Source: CAVPDG01 sp963702535 (GTDB lineage Bacteria; Chloroflexota; Anaerolineae; Anaerolineales; UBA4823). From it: a stretch of 64,000 bases of DNA. The stretch is taken from contig CAVPDG010000024.1 of the NCBI GenBank assembly GCA_963702535.1, forward strand, positions 372,001 through 436,000, in the 5' to 3' direction. The position numbers and the translations under genes are program-made. Each line of letters begins with the position of its first letter. Position 1 is the first letter of the stretch. Of this stretch, positions 16,320-24,746 are shown piece by piece. Below the pieces are notes generated by a model that made no database searches, was not told the origin of the DNA, and saw nothing but the letters and a program-made list of their open reading frames with translations.

Positions 16320-17822
16320 ATGAGCGAGCCGGCAAGCTATCACATGACCCCTGACGAGTTCCGCCGCTACGGTCGGGCGGTGGTCGATTGGATTGCCGAT
16401 TACTACCAGGAGATTGAGAAATTCCCGGTGCTCTCTCCGGCTAAGCCGGGGCAGATCCGTTCTGCCTTGCCGCCGCAGCCGCCGCAGGAGGGCGAGGCGT
16501 TCGAGCACATCCTGGGTGACATGAATCAGGTGATCCTGCCCGGGGTCACGCACTGGCAGTCGCCCAACTTCTTCGCCTTCTTCCCGGCAAACACCTCCGG
16601 TCCGGCGATCCTGGGCGACCTGATCTCCTCCGGGCTGGGCGTGCAGGGCATGCTGTGGGTGACCAGCCCCGCCTGCACCGAGCTGGAGACGCATGTAATG
16701 GATTGGATGGCGGAACTGCTCGCCCTGCCGGAGCGCTTCAAATCGACATCCAGCGGGGGCGGCGTAATCGAGGATTCGGCTTCGAGCGCCACGCTCTGCG
16801 CCCTGCTGGCAGCGCGCGAGCGGGCGACGGAGCTTGCTGCGAACGAGCGCGGACCTGATGGGCGGCTGGTGGCGTACACCTCCAGCCAGGCGCACTCATC
16901 GGTTGAGAAGGCGGTCAAGATCGCCGGCATCGGGCGCCAAAACCTGCGCCTGATCGAGGTGGACGAGACTTTCGCCATGCGCCCCGACCGGCTGCGCCAG
17001 CAGATGCAAAAAGACCGGCAGGCGGGGTTGCAGCCGTTCTTCGTCGTCGCCACGCTCGGCACCACCTCCTCCAATGCCTTCGACCCGCTGGCGGAGCTCG
17101 GCGAGATCTGCCAACAGGAAGGCGCCTGGCTGCACGTGGATGGCGCCATGGCGGGCGTGGCTGCCATCTGCCCCGAATACCGGGCGCTCTTCGCCGGGTT
17201 GGAGCTGGCAGATAGCTACTGCACCAACCCGCATAAGTGGATGTTCACCAATTTCGATTGCGATTGCTTCTTCGTCGCCAGCCGCGCCGACCTGATCCGG
17301 GCGCTGAGCATCTTGCCGGAGTACCTGCGCAACCAGGCGACCGAGTTGGGGGCGGTGATCGATTACCGCGACTGGCAGGTGCCGCTGGGCAGGCGCTTCC
17401 GCGCCCTCAAGCTATGGTTCGTCATCCGCTACTACGGCGTGCACGGCTTGCAGCACCACATCCGCCAGCACGTAGCCCTGGCTCAGGAGTTTGCCGGCTG
17501 GGTGGCTGCGGCGCAGGATTTTGAGCTGGCGGCTCCGGCGCCGCTCAACCTGGTGTGCTTCAGGCACAGGCTGGGCGACGACTTCAACCGTCGCCTGATG
17601 GAGCGGCTCAACCAAAGCGGCTTCCTCTACCTGAGCCATACCATCCTGGATGGCAAGCTCACCTTGCGCCTGTGCGTGGGGCAGACCCATACCGAAGCGC
17701 GCCATGTGCAGCAAGCCTGGGATTACATCCGGGATTTTGCCATAGAGCTACAAGCTAAAGGGGAGGGCGCTGATGCAACCATCTCACGTTATGCTTCCGT
17801 GCTCGTTGTATGCCGGAAATAA
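16320..17822 (+). CDS. PLP-dependent group II amino-acid decarboxylase (aromatic L-amino-acid decarboxylase type)
   Basis: The 500-residue protein follows the aromatic-amino-acid decarboxylase pattern. It has an N-terminal domain (residues 1-85, HWQSPNFFAFFPANTS), the ring-stacking H192 (SSQAHSSVEKA), the cofactor aspartate D274 (LHVDGAMAG) and the Schiff-base lysine K306 (NPHKWMFTNFDC). These match the known order for tyrosine, tryptophan, DOPA or phenylalanine decarboxylases, which make arylalkylamines. The likely reaction is removal of carbon dioxide from an aromatic amino acid, but the substrate is not certain from sequence alone. The frame is intact. It is divergent from the ketosynthase gene and followed 55 bases later by an asparaginase gene on the same strand. 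Confidence 0.88.
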   Translation: MSEPASYHMTPDEFRRYGRAVVDWIADYYQEIEKFPVLSPAKPGQIRSALPPQPPQEGEAFEHILGDMNQVILPGVTHWQSPNFFAFFPANTSGPAILGDLISSGLGVQGMLWVTSPACTELETHVMDWMAELLALPERFKSTSSGGGVIEDSASSATLCALLAARERATELAANERGPDGRLVAYTSSQAHSSVEKAVKIAGIGRQNLRLIEVDETFAMRPDRLRQQMQKDRQAGLQPFFVVATLGTTSSNAFDPLAELGEICQQEGAWLHVDGAMAGVAAICPEYRALFAGLELADSYCTNPHKWMFTNFDCDCFFVASRADLIRALSILPEYLRNQATELGAVIDYRDWQVPLGRRFRALKLWFVIRYYGVHGLQHHIRQHVALAQEFAGWVAAAQDFELAAPAPLNLVCFRHRLGDDFNRRLMERLNQSGFLYLSHTILDGKLTLRLCVGQTHTEARHVQQAWDYIRDFAIELQAKGEGADATISRYASVLVVCRK

Positions 17823-17877
17823 GAACCTCTGCTAAATTTGAAGTAGACGCCATTGATTGATCGAAGAAGGTAAATCA

Positions 17878-18363
17878 TGGATCCAATCAAGATCTTCACC
17901 ACCGGCGGGTCGATCGACAAGATCTACTCCACGCAGAGCAGCCAGTTCGTGGTGGGCGCTGCCGCAGGCAGGAGCGATACTGGCAGATGCTAACGTGACC
18001 TGCGCGTACGAGATCGAGGCACTCCTGGCAAAGGATTCCCTGGAGATCAACGACGAAGACCGCGAGAGGATCGTTGCGCGGGTGCGCGGCGAGCCAAGCA
18101 CCCGCATCCTGATCACCCATGGCACGGATACGATGGTCAACACTGCCCTGGCGCTTACCGATATCTCCGGCAAGGTGATCGTGCTCACCGGGGCGATGCA
18201 GCCGGCGGCTTTCAAGCGCTCAGACGCCGCCTTCAACCTGGGTTTTGCATTGGCGGCGCTACAAACTCTACCAGAAGGGGTATACATCGCCATAAATGGG
18301 TGCATCTTCGACCCGTTAAGGGCGCGTAAAAATCTGCAATTGGACCGCTTCGAAGAAATTTGA
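17878..18363 (+). CDS. Short asparaginase-family protein (N-terminal domain only)
   Basis: The start MDPIKIFTTGGSIDK carries the first catalytic threonine motif (TTGGSIDK) of type I/II asparaginases. A frame shift at about 17965 leads to the rest: a conserved acidic segment, then LITHGTDTMVNTA with the second Thr-Asp pair and the lysine region VLTGAMQPAAFKRSDAAFN. The protein is about 160 residues, half the usual 320-350, and lacks the C-terminal domain. Single-domain versions annotated as asparaginase-domain proteins are known in bacteria. It could hydrolyse asparagine or a related amide. It closes with a terminator. Confidence 0.75.
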   Translation, partial: WIQSRSSPPAGRSTRSTPRRAASSWWALPQAGAILADANVTCAYEIEALLAKDSLEINDEDRERIVARVRGEPSTRILITHGTDTMVNTALALTDISGKVIVLTGAMQPAAFKRSDAAFNLGFALAALQTLPEGVYIAINGCIFDPLRARKNLQLDRFEEI

Positions 18364-18381
18364 TGAGGGGAGTACCCAAGC

Positions 18382-18404
18382 ACGGGATGCTTGCATCCCG
18401 TTTT
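18382..18404. terminator. Terminator between convergent asparaginase and response-regulator genes
   Basis: ACGGGATG pairs with CATCCCGT over a CTTG loop and is followed by TTT on the plus strand. It lies between the ends of the two convergent genes. Confidence 0.7.
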
Positions 18405-18408
18405 ACGA

Positions 18409-19074
18409 TCAACTTTCCTGCTTCATAAATCCGTGCTCCACCGCATACAGCGCTGCCTGGGTGCGGTTAGCCAGTTCCAGCTTATCCAGGATATTGCGCA
18501 CGTGGGTGGTTACGGTGCGGGTAGAGATGGATAATCTCAACGCAATTTCTCTGTTCGATAGACCTTGCGCCACACATTTGAGCACATCCATCTCCCGGTC
18601 TGTCAGTGAACGTTCCACAGGCGCCGGAGCGGCAGACTGCCGTATTCTTAACATCAGCTTCTGGGCTACTGAAGGGTGCAGGGGGCTTTGTCCCTGGACA
18701 ACCCCACGAATCGCGTCGAGGAGCTGTTCGGGTGGCGAATCCTTGAGCATGATACCGTTCGCTCCCAATTGAATTGCCGAGATAACCATATCATCATCCG
18801 GAAAGCTGGTGAGTACAAGGACCGGGGTTTCATGGTCCATTTCCTTGATTTCCTTGAGAGCAAGCAATCCGTTCATCACCGGCATTTTTAAGTCCAAGAT
18901 GATCACATCAGGCTTTAATTCTCTAACCAGCGTTACGGCTTGGTTGCCATCGGCTGCCTTTCCCACCAAGCGCATGTCCGGTTGTGAGTTGATCACAAGC
19001 TCGAGACCCTCCCGCACGATGGGATGGTCATCAGCGATGAGGACACGGATGGCTTCTGCTTTCGTTGGTTTCAC
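18409..19074 (-). CDS. NarL/LuxR-type response regulator
   Basis: A receiver domain (residues 9-125) has the acidic pair D15-D16, phospho-acceptor D61 in ILDLKMP, T89 and K111 (MLKDSP). It is joined to a LuxR-type helix-turn-helix (about 153-216; LTDREMDVLKCVAQGLSNREIA and TVTTHVRNILDKL). This is the standard 221-residue layout of NarL-family regulators. Its ATG overlaps the stop of the kinase gene by four bases, so the kinase at 19071-20627 is the clear partner: a HisKA_3 kinase with a NarL-type output. Its targets are unknown. Confidence 0.93.
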   Translation of the reverse strand: MKPTKAEAIRVLIADDHPIVREGLELVINSQPDMRLVGKAADGNQAVTLVRELKPDVIILDLKMPVMNGLLALKEIKEMDHETPVLVLTSFPDDDMVISAIQLGANGIMLKDSPPEQLLDAIRGVVQGQSPLHPSVAQKLMLRIRQSAAPAPVERSLTDREMDVLKCVAQGLSNREIALRLSISTRTVTTHVRNILDKLELANRTQAALYAVEHGFMKQES

Positions 19075-20627
19075 TTCTTCTTCCCCACATCGACGGTGAT
19101 CGTCACCCGGGTGCCATGCTCCGCCAGGGATTGTATGGAGAATTCTCCGCCAATGGAGCTTGCCCGCTCCCGCATATTTTTTAGCCCCATTCCGAGATGC
19201 TTTGCGGAGTCATTGAAGCCAATGCCATCATCCTCAACACGTAAGGCGACCTTGCCTAGATCTTCCTGGATCAAAACCCTTACACTTCCTGCCATAGCAT
19301 GCCTCAGTGAATTGTTCAGCGCTTCCTGGGCAATGTTGAAGAGCTCATCTTCGACATGAGGCGGTAATCCCGCTAAATCCCCCTGGACGATCATTTGAGC
19401 ATCGATATTCGAGCGCCTTTCCACCGTATCCAGGCGCTGCTGCAGGGCATTGGCGAGACCCAGCTCCTCCAAATTGGATGGGCGCAGTTGATGTATCAGC
19501 AGGCGCATCTCTCGCAGAGCTTGCTGCCCCACGGCTCCCAGGCGATGGAAAGAATTGGCAGGATCTTCCAGGGTGCCCTGGCGCGCCATGCTCTCCCAAC
19601 CGCTGCTCAGCAAAGTCAGGCTATAGATCGATTGCGTCACCGAATCGTGCAGCTCGCGAGCCAGGCGCTGCCTCTCAGCGTCAACAGCCGCCAGCCGCGC
19701 CTGTTCTGTCAGGCGATCATTTTCTATTCTTGCGGCGATATCTGTGGCGATAGTCTCCGCAAGCTCAATTTCATTGCGGTTAAAAATATAGCCACTTACA
19801 TCCTTCGCCAGGATAAGAAACCCAAGAATAATGCCGCGAGATATTAGGGGAACGATAAGGCCAGCGAGCAAATTATTTTCTCGGACATATTCGCGGACCG
19901 GCTCTGGAAAGGGCAGGGATTGCAGGTTTGTGATGACGCTAGATCTCGCTTCAGATTGCAGCGATAGAAGTAGCGAGGAGTCAAAGATAGTCGATCCCGC
20001 GCTGGCGAGCGAGATCGTCCCACTTGTCCGCTCAAAGCCAATCAGCCCTTTTAGCTGTGTAGAATCGTTTGCTTGGAGGGCGATAAATGTGAACCGCGCA
20101 TCGAAAAGTACGGTTATCGTTTTACAGACAACCTCGAGCGCCTGAGAAAGGTCTCGCGTCGAGGCGATCGCTTTGGACATTTGGTGAAGAGCCGATAACC
20201 CATTCAACCGCTCAACAAGCGCCATGTGCATCTTCGAAATGCTCAAATGCGTCTCGACGCGCGCCAGGATATCTTCTGTGTGATAGGGCTTACTAATGTA
20301 ATCCACCGCTCCAACTGCGAAACCCCTGATCTTATCAGAGATCTCTTCCCTTGCACTGAGGAAAAGGACAGGGATCTCTCGGGTTGCAGGGTTAGATTTT
20401 AATTCCTCACAAACCTGGTACCCATCAATACCTGGCATCTGGATGTCGAGCAAGATCATACCGGGGGGGGCAGCCGCAGCCATCATCAAAGCAGTGGACC
20501 CATCGCGGGCATTGCGAACCTCATACCCATGTTCTACGAGTATGCTTGATAACAGGCGTAAGCCCAGCAGATCGTCATCAACAATGAGGATATCATCTTT
20601 GATTTCACTTGCTATCGTTTTAGCCAT
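19071..20627 (-). CDS. REC-GAF-HisKA_3 sensor kinase
   Basis: The order of domains is a receiver (residues 12-130, acceptor D61 in MILLDIQMPG, K113), a GAF domain (about 150-305) and a HisKA_3 dimerisation domain with H327 in ELHDSVTQSIYSL. A HATPase domain follows (DDGIGF and GMGLKNMRERA). No membrane helix is present, so the kinase is soluble and takes its input from the receiver and the GAF domain. It overlaps the start of its response regulator by four bases. Its own start overlaps the end of the membrane hybrid kinase by eight bases, so signal flow from that kinase to its receiver, then to the NarL regulator, is a reasonable inference. Confidence 0.92.
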   Translation of the reverse strand: MAKTIASEIKDDILIVDDDLLGLRLLSSILVEHGYEVRNARDGSTALMMAAAAPPGMILLDIQMPGIDGYQVCEELKSNPATREIPVLFLSAREEISDKIRGFAVGAVDYISKPYHTEDILARVETHLSISKMHMALVERLNGLSALHQMSKAIASTRDLSQALEVVCKTITVLFDARFTFIALQANDSTQLKGLIGFERTSGTISLASAGSTIFDSSLLLSLQSEARSSVITNLQSLPFPEPVREYVRENNLLAGLIVPLISRGIILGFLILAKDVSGYIFNRNEIELAETIATDIAARIENDRLTEQARLAAVDAERQRLARELHDSVTQSIYSLTLLSSGWESMARQGTLEDPANSFHRLGAVGQQALREMRLLIHQLRPSNLEELGLANALQQRLDTVERRSNIDAQMIVQGDLAGLPPHVEDELFNIAQEALNNSLRHAMAGSVRVLIQEDLGKVALRVEDDGIGFNDSAKHLGMGLKNMRERASSIGGEFSIQSLAEHGTRVTITVDVGKKK

Positions 20628-22866
20628 CTTGCCTCGTCAGGTCCACGATCCGCTTGAACTCATAATTGCTAACCATTGCCCGCAAAGAATCTGCCAACTG
20701 GTGGTGACTCTCATCGAGCTGGTCAATGATGGCGAGCAGTTCCTGGGCTCTGCCTCGAGAAGCTGCCTGGCGCAAATCGGTAACCAAGCCATCAGATAGA
20801 CCTGACAGATCGGCGGGAGTTAATTCCCTGCTTTCCGGTGGGACCGATGGTTTCGGCTCTTCATATATGTACTGTACATTGAGGTGTTTAGCCATTAGCT
20901 CGTAGATATCGGCCTCTGTAAAGGGTTTACGCAAGAAGTCGTCACATCCTGCTTCCAATACCCTGGCACGTTCCTCTTCGAATACACTGGCTGTGATGGC
21001 AACCACTTTCGTCTCTGATCCTTTACTCTCTTTGATCATCCTGGTCGCCTGGTAGCCATCAACCCCGGGCATGCGGATATCCATCCAAATCAGGTGGGGA
21101 TGCCAACTAAGATATCTCTCGACTGCGATCTGGCCACCCTCTGCGGTTTGCACTTCAAACCCTGCGTTCTCGAGTATCTGCTGCAGCAGGGCGCGGTTAT
21201 CCCGGCTGTCATCCACGATCAGTGTACGGTAATGAGGCTGGTTCGGAGCTAAGCCTGTCACGCGTTTTGACAGGCGCACGGAAGGACTTTGGTCAGCAGC
21301 GACCAGCTCGACAGGGATCACAAAACTGAAATTCGAGCCCACCCCAACCTGGCTCTCGACATGGATCTCACCACCCAACAAACGCACATACTGCTGGCTG
21401 ATGGGCAAACCCAACCCGGTGCCCTCGCCGACTGCCAGGCCGCTCTTCGTCTGGACGAAGGCTTCGAACAAGCTGTGCATCTCATCCGGGGCTATCCCAG
21501 CGCCCGTATCCAAAACTTCAAAACGCAGCCAGCAGCTTTCGGGTTGCAATATTTGTCTGCCAGAACCAGGCTGGTTGCTTATGGCTGGCTCCGGGTCGCT
21601 GACCGATACCCGTAACATCACGCTACCCGTATTCGTGAATTTTATTGCGTTGCCTAACAAATTGATCAAAACCTGGCGTAGTTTACGCATGTCCGTCCGG
21701 ATATAACGGGGCACATCCCTGGATTGCTCAAAGATAAATTCCAGTCCTTTTCTGCCGGCCCGCTCGCGCAGAATACTCTCCAAATTTGCCAGGATGCGAT
21801 TCAAGTCAAAGCTGGTCAGCTCGAACGAGATGCGCCCGGCTTCGATCTTAGAAATTTCTAGAACATCATTGATCAGGTCGAGCAAGAGCTCGCCACTATG
21901 ATCGATCGCATCCAGCTTTGTTTTTTGGCTTTGCGTCGTTTCCGGGTCGCGCAGGAGCAATTTCGTAAAGCCAAGGATGGCATTGAGCGGGGTGCGTAGC
22001 TCGTGGCTCATACTTGCAAGGAATATACTCTTAGCCTGGTTGGAAGATTCGGCTGACTCCTTGGCAATTTGTAGTGCTTGATTGGCAACGGAGAGATCTT
22101 CCGTTCGTTTTGCCACACGCTGCTCCAGCTCGGAATTCAGCGAGGCAAGCTGACGCTCGGTTTCCATGATTTCGTTCGACAATGCCAGGCTCATCACAAT
22201 GACGATGGCAACGAAGCCGAACTGCAGTAGATAGATCGATGTGATCAATCCCTGGTCCAGCAGGTTGTCGTTGAGGATTGAGGCAGCGAAGATCGCGATC
22301 GCGATTCCAAGAAATACTGCTTTCTGCCGTTCTCCCCGTCGATATTGGCGCACTAAGGCATAGATGGAGAATGAAAAAAAGGATAGCCAGATGATGGGGG
22401 TGTAATTACCCCAGGAGGTCAGCGCTACATCGGCGATGGTAATCGGCTCTCCCCAGGGCAGCGTTACTGAAAAATAGTCGGTCACAGCCGTGTATAAATA
22501 GGTTGCCCGGGAGGTCAAGTGTACGCCGATAAAAAACAAGATGGGTGTGCTTAGTATAGCCAAAGCCAGGTAAGGTTTTACCCGGGTATAGAAAGCCACA
22601 AACCACAGGAAGAGCAGCTCCCCTATAAGGAGACCCATCAGCGACCACCGGTCAGCGGTGATGAAGGCAGATGCTGAACGGGCAGCGACCGCCGGGTGGA
22701 GAAATATCTGGAAGAAATTCATAAAGCCGAAGGACAGGGCGGTCATGGCAAAGAGCAGGTGAACGGGATCCATCGGTCTACGCCGAAGACCGACTAATAG
22801 ATGATACAGGCCAGCATAAAAACAGATACCGGCTGCTACTCCCAGAGCAATTTGAATACTGTTCAT
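20620..22866 (-). CDS. Membrane hybrid histidine kinase with receiver domain
   Basis: About seven membrane helices fill residues 5-230 (a 7TM-type sensory region). A coiled-coil linker (235-280), HisKA with H288 (SMSHELRTPLN), HATPase (N406 region INLLGNAIKF, DTGAGI, GTGLGLPIS) and a receiver (545-665, D596 in IWMDIRMPG, lysine in LRKPF) follow. A helical tail of 75 residues occupies the place where some such kinases carry a phosphotransfer domain, but no clear HPt histidine motif is seen. It is the first gene of a three-gene operon with overlapping ends. Upstream is a palindromic element, so the promoter probably lies between 22867 and 22940 or inside the element. Confidence 0.92.
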   Translation of the reverse strand: MNSIQIALGVAAGICFYAGLYHLLVGLRRRPMDPVHLLFAMTALSFGFMNFFQIFLHPAVAARSASAFITADRWSLMGLLIGELLFLWFVAFYTRVKPYLALAILSTPILFFIGVHLTSRATYLYTAVTDYFSVTLPWGEPITIADVALTSWGNYTPIIWLSFFSFSIYALVRQYRRGERQKAVFLGIAIAIFAASILNDNLLDQGLITSIYLLQFGFVAIVIVMSLALSNEIMETERQLASLNSELEQRVAKRTEDLSVANQALQIAKESAESSNQAKSIFLASMSHELRTPLNAILGFTKLLLRDPETTQSQKTKLDAIDHSGELLLDLINDVLEISKIEAGRISFELTSFDLNRILANLESILRERAGRKGLEFIFEQSRDVPRYIRTDMRKLRQVLINLLGNAIKFTNTGSVMLRVSVSDPEPAISNQPGSGRQILQPESCWLRFEVLDTGAGIAPDEMHSLFEAFVQTKSGLAVGEGTGLGLPISQQYVRLLGGEIHVESQVGVGSNFSFVIPVELVAADQSPSVRLSKRVTGLAPNQPHYRTLIVDDSRDNRALLQQILENAGFEVQTAEGGQIAVERYLSWHPHLIWMDIRMPGVDGYQATRMIKESKGSETKVVAITASVFEEERARVLEAGCDDFLRKPFTEADIYELMAKHLNVQYIYEEPKPSVPPESRELTPADLSGLSDGLVTDLRQAASRGRAQELLAIIDQLDESHHQLADSLRAMVSNYEFKRIVDLTRQDG

Positions 22867-22940
22867 AGACCCTTTGCCTGAACTTTTGTGGTTTGGGCTT
22901 ACTCGTCAGGGGGAACCGGTTTTCCCTGATCTACGCACTA

Positions 22941-23209
22941 TTTAACCCTTTAGAGTGAAATTGCAGAATTTTCGGGACCTATTTGGCGATCACAAATCTG
23001 AATTATAGCATAATCACCACTTCCAATACGTAAATATGCGTAGGGCTCATTGGGATTTACCGTGATGATTTCCGGATTTGGGGGTGTGAAGGCGGCGTAC
23101 GCCGCCTTCACACCCCCAAATCCGGGTACTTCCACGGCGATTCCCATTGAACCATGCGTAGATTGGACTCTCTCCAAGTAGCAGAAGGAGCTTCTACTAA
23201 AGGGTTAAA
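22941..23209. mobile_element. MITE-like element with terminal inverted repeats and a central 54-bp palindrome
   Basis: TTTAACCCTTTAG (22941-22953) is mirrored exactly by CTAAAGGGTTAAA (23197-23209). Between them lies a 54-bp perfect palindrome. The 269-bp unit has no transposase and lies in a 437-base gap between divergent genes. A minus-strand frame of 75 codons (22950-23177) crosses the palindrome but has no gene-like features. No clear target-site duplication is visible: the flanks are T/A-rich (CACTA on the left, ATAAAT on the right). A non-autonomous element is the best description. A large regulatory inverted repeat is the alternative. Confidence 0.55.
23072..23125. repeat. 54-bp perfect palindrome without a loop
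   Basis: Every base from 23072 to 23125 pairs with its mirror partner around a centre between 23098 and 23099, where GGCGGCGTACGCCGCC forms the core. Inner arms contain GGATTTGGGGGTGTGAA and its complement. Such a sequence could extrude as a cruciform or form a 27-bp RNA hairpin on either strand. Confidence 0.9.
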
Positions 23210-23303
23210 ATAAATACTAAATCAGGACGATCACTTTTTGAGCATTCACCGTTAAAATCCGAGAAGGGAAAACCGTCTTCCAAGGCTATCGATCGGCAGG
23301 ATT

Positions 23304-23681
23304 ATGAATTCACGCAGACAAATCGCGGTTATCGCACCCGAGAAAATGGCAAAGGCTTTCGCTGTCTTGATCGATTCCATACCCAGTCAAAGTTTCCTGG
23401 CATCTGCTGTCAACCTGGATGAGCTAGTAAGTCTCCTTGGCGAGAAAAAGCCGGATGTCCTGTTGGTTTATTTCGTTCAGGAGAACGAATTAGAGAATGG
23501 GAAGCCAGCCTATGACACCATTGTCCAGATCAAAAACACCTGGAAGGATGCCTTGTGTGTAACGATCGTCAAATACGCATCACAATTGGAAAATGCGAAA
23601 GAAAACGGGGCTGATCTGGCTCTGGTGGATGGCGTGAACGCCGAGAAGTTATTGGCGGCAATCGAGGGCAGATCGGTGTGA
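23304..23681 (+). CDS. Stand-alone pseudo-receiver (CheY-like) protein without the phospho-acceptor
   Basis: The 125-residue protein has the alternating strands and helices of a receiver domain: IAVIAPEKMAKAFAVL, then PDVLLVYF, VTIVKYAS and ADLALVDGVNAEKLLAAI. The key residues are not there: no acidic pair after strand 1 (it reads APEK), Tyr56 where the acceptor Asp should be, and Asp in place of the conserved Lys. It is therefore probably not phosphorylated in the usual way and may act by binding. It ends four bases before the glutaminase ATG, whose ribosome site overlaps its stop, so the two are translationally coupled. Confidence 0.7.
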   Translation: MNSRRQIAVIAPEKMAKAFAVLIDSIPSQSFLASAVNLDELVSLLGEKKPDVLLVYFVQENELENGKPAYDTIVQIKNTWKDALCVTIVKYASQLENAKENGADLALVDGVNAEKLLAAIEGRSV

Positions 23682-23684
23682 GGG

Positions 23685-24698
23685 ATGGATACGCATATCC
23701 CTAGCGATGCGGAAATCATGCCGGTATCCACCGGGCGCCTGCCGGCTGCCCCCGAGGTGCAGACTCTGGTGGAGGCCGCCTATACTCGCTTCAAGCCGGT
23801 CCTGGAGGGCAAGCAGGCAGATTATTATCCTGCGCTTGCCAAGGTACCCGCAAATTTGTTCGGAATCTGCATTGCCGGGATGGATGGCGCTCTATATTCT
23901 GCTGGGGATGCGCTGTTCCCCTTCACGATCATGAGTGTCTCCAAACCCTTCGTATTCTCACTGGTATGCCAGGCGCATGGGGCTGAGCATGTCCGGCAGA
24001 AGCTGGGTGTGAACAGCACCGGGTTGCCATTCAATTCGATCCTGGCGATTGAGCAGAGCCCCAGCCGGTTGACGAACCCTATGGTCAATCCCGGCGCCAT
24101 CGCGGCAACCAGCCTGGTTCCAGGGGCATCCGTTGATGAGAAATGGCAGTTCATTTACCAGGGATTGGCTCGCTTTGCCGGGAGAGAGTTGGCGCTGAAT
24201 AGTGATGTGTATGCCTCTGCTTCAGCCAGCAACCAGCACAACCAGGTCATTGCCCGGCTGCTTGCCAGCTACGACAGGCTTTATGCCGACCCGCAAGAGG
24301 CAGTTGACCTGTACACCCGGCAGTGCTCACTGGATGTGACCGCCACCGACCTGGCGGTGATGGCAGCCACCCTGGCGGATGGGGGCGTTAATCCAATCAC
24401 GCACGAGCGGGTGATCGACCGCGACCTGTGCCCGCCGGTTCTGGCGGTGATGGCTACCGCTGGGTTGTATGAGACCTCCGGTGATTGGCTGTATGGTATT
24501 GGATTGCCCGGAAAGAGCGGGGTGGGGGGTGGCATCCTTACGGTTGCACCGGGGAAGGGCGGGTTGGGTACCTTCTCGCCGCGGCTCGATGACGCTGGAA
24601 ACAGTGTTCGCGGGCAACTGGCAACAAAGTACCTCTCCACACGCCTGGGATTGAATATTTTTGCCTCAGAGCCTGCGAGTGAGGCTCATCGGAATTGA
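23685..24698 (+). CDS. glsA: Glutaminase (GlsA family)
   Basis: The protein belongs to the serine beta-lactamase-like glutaminases, which hydrolyse glutamine to glutamate and ammonia. The S-x-x-K catalytic pair is S84-K87 (FTIMSVSKPF). Other family signatures are NSTGLPFNSI, NPMVNPGAIA, SNQHNQVIARLL with the following Tyr segment, and the closing GVGGGILTVAPGKGGLG with LGLNIF. Its length of 337 residues is slightly above the usual 305-310 because of a longer start. It follows the pseudo-receiver gene with a 3-base gap and precedes an MFS gene by 48 bases. Producing ammonia and glutamate next to a transporter could serve acid resistance, though no GABA genes are nearby. Confidence 0.9.
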   Translation: MDTHIPSDAEIMPVSTGRLPAAPEVQTLVEAAYTRFKPVLEGKQADYYPALAKVPANLFGICIAGMDGALYSAGDALFPFTIMSVSKPFVFSLVCQAHGAEHVRQKLGVNSTGLPFNSILAIEQSPSRLTNPMVNPGAIAATSLVPGASVDEKWQFIYQGLARFAGRELALNSDVYASASASNQHNQVIARLLASYDRLYADPQEAVDLYTRQCSLDVTATDLAVMAATLADGGVNPITHERVIDRDLCPPVLAVMATAGLYETSGDWLYGIGLPGKSGVGGGILTVAPGKGGLGTFSPRLDDAGNSVRGQLATKYLSTRLGLNIFASEPASEAHRN

Positions 24699-24746
24699 GA
24701 TCGCAAATCTACTGGATTGCCCATCGATGAAACAGGAGGTTAACCC

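Noticed and set aside
22950..23177. 75-codon frame on the minus strand across the large palindrome
   Set aside because: Its middle is dictated by the palindrome, it has no ribosome site, and it lies inside a repeat-bounded element. It was not listed as a gene.
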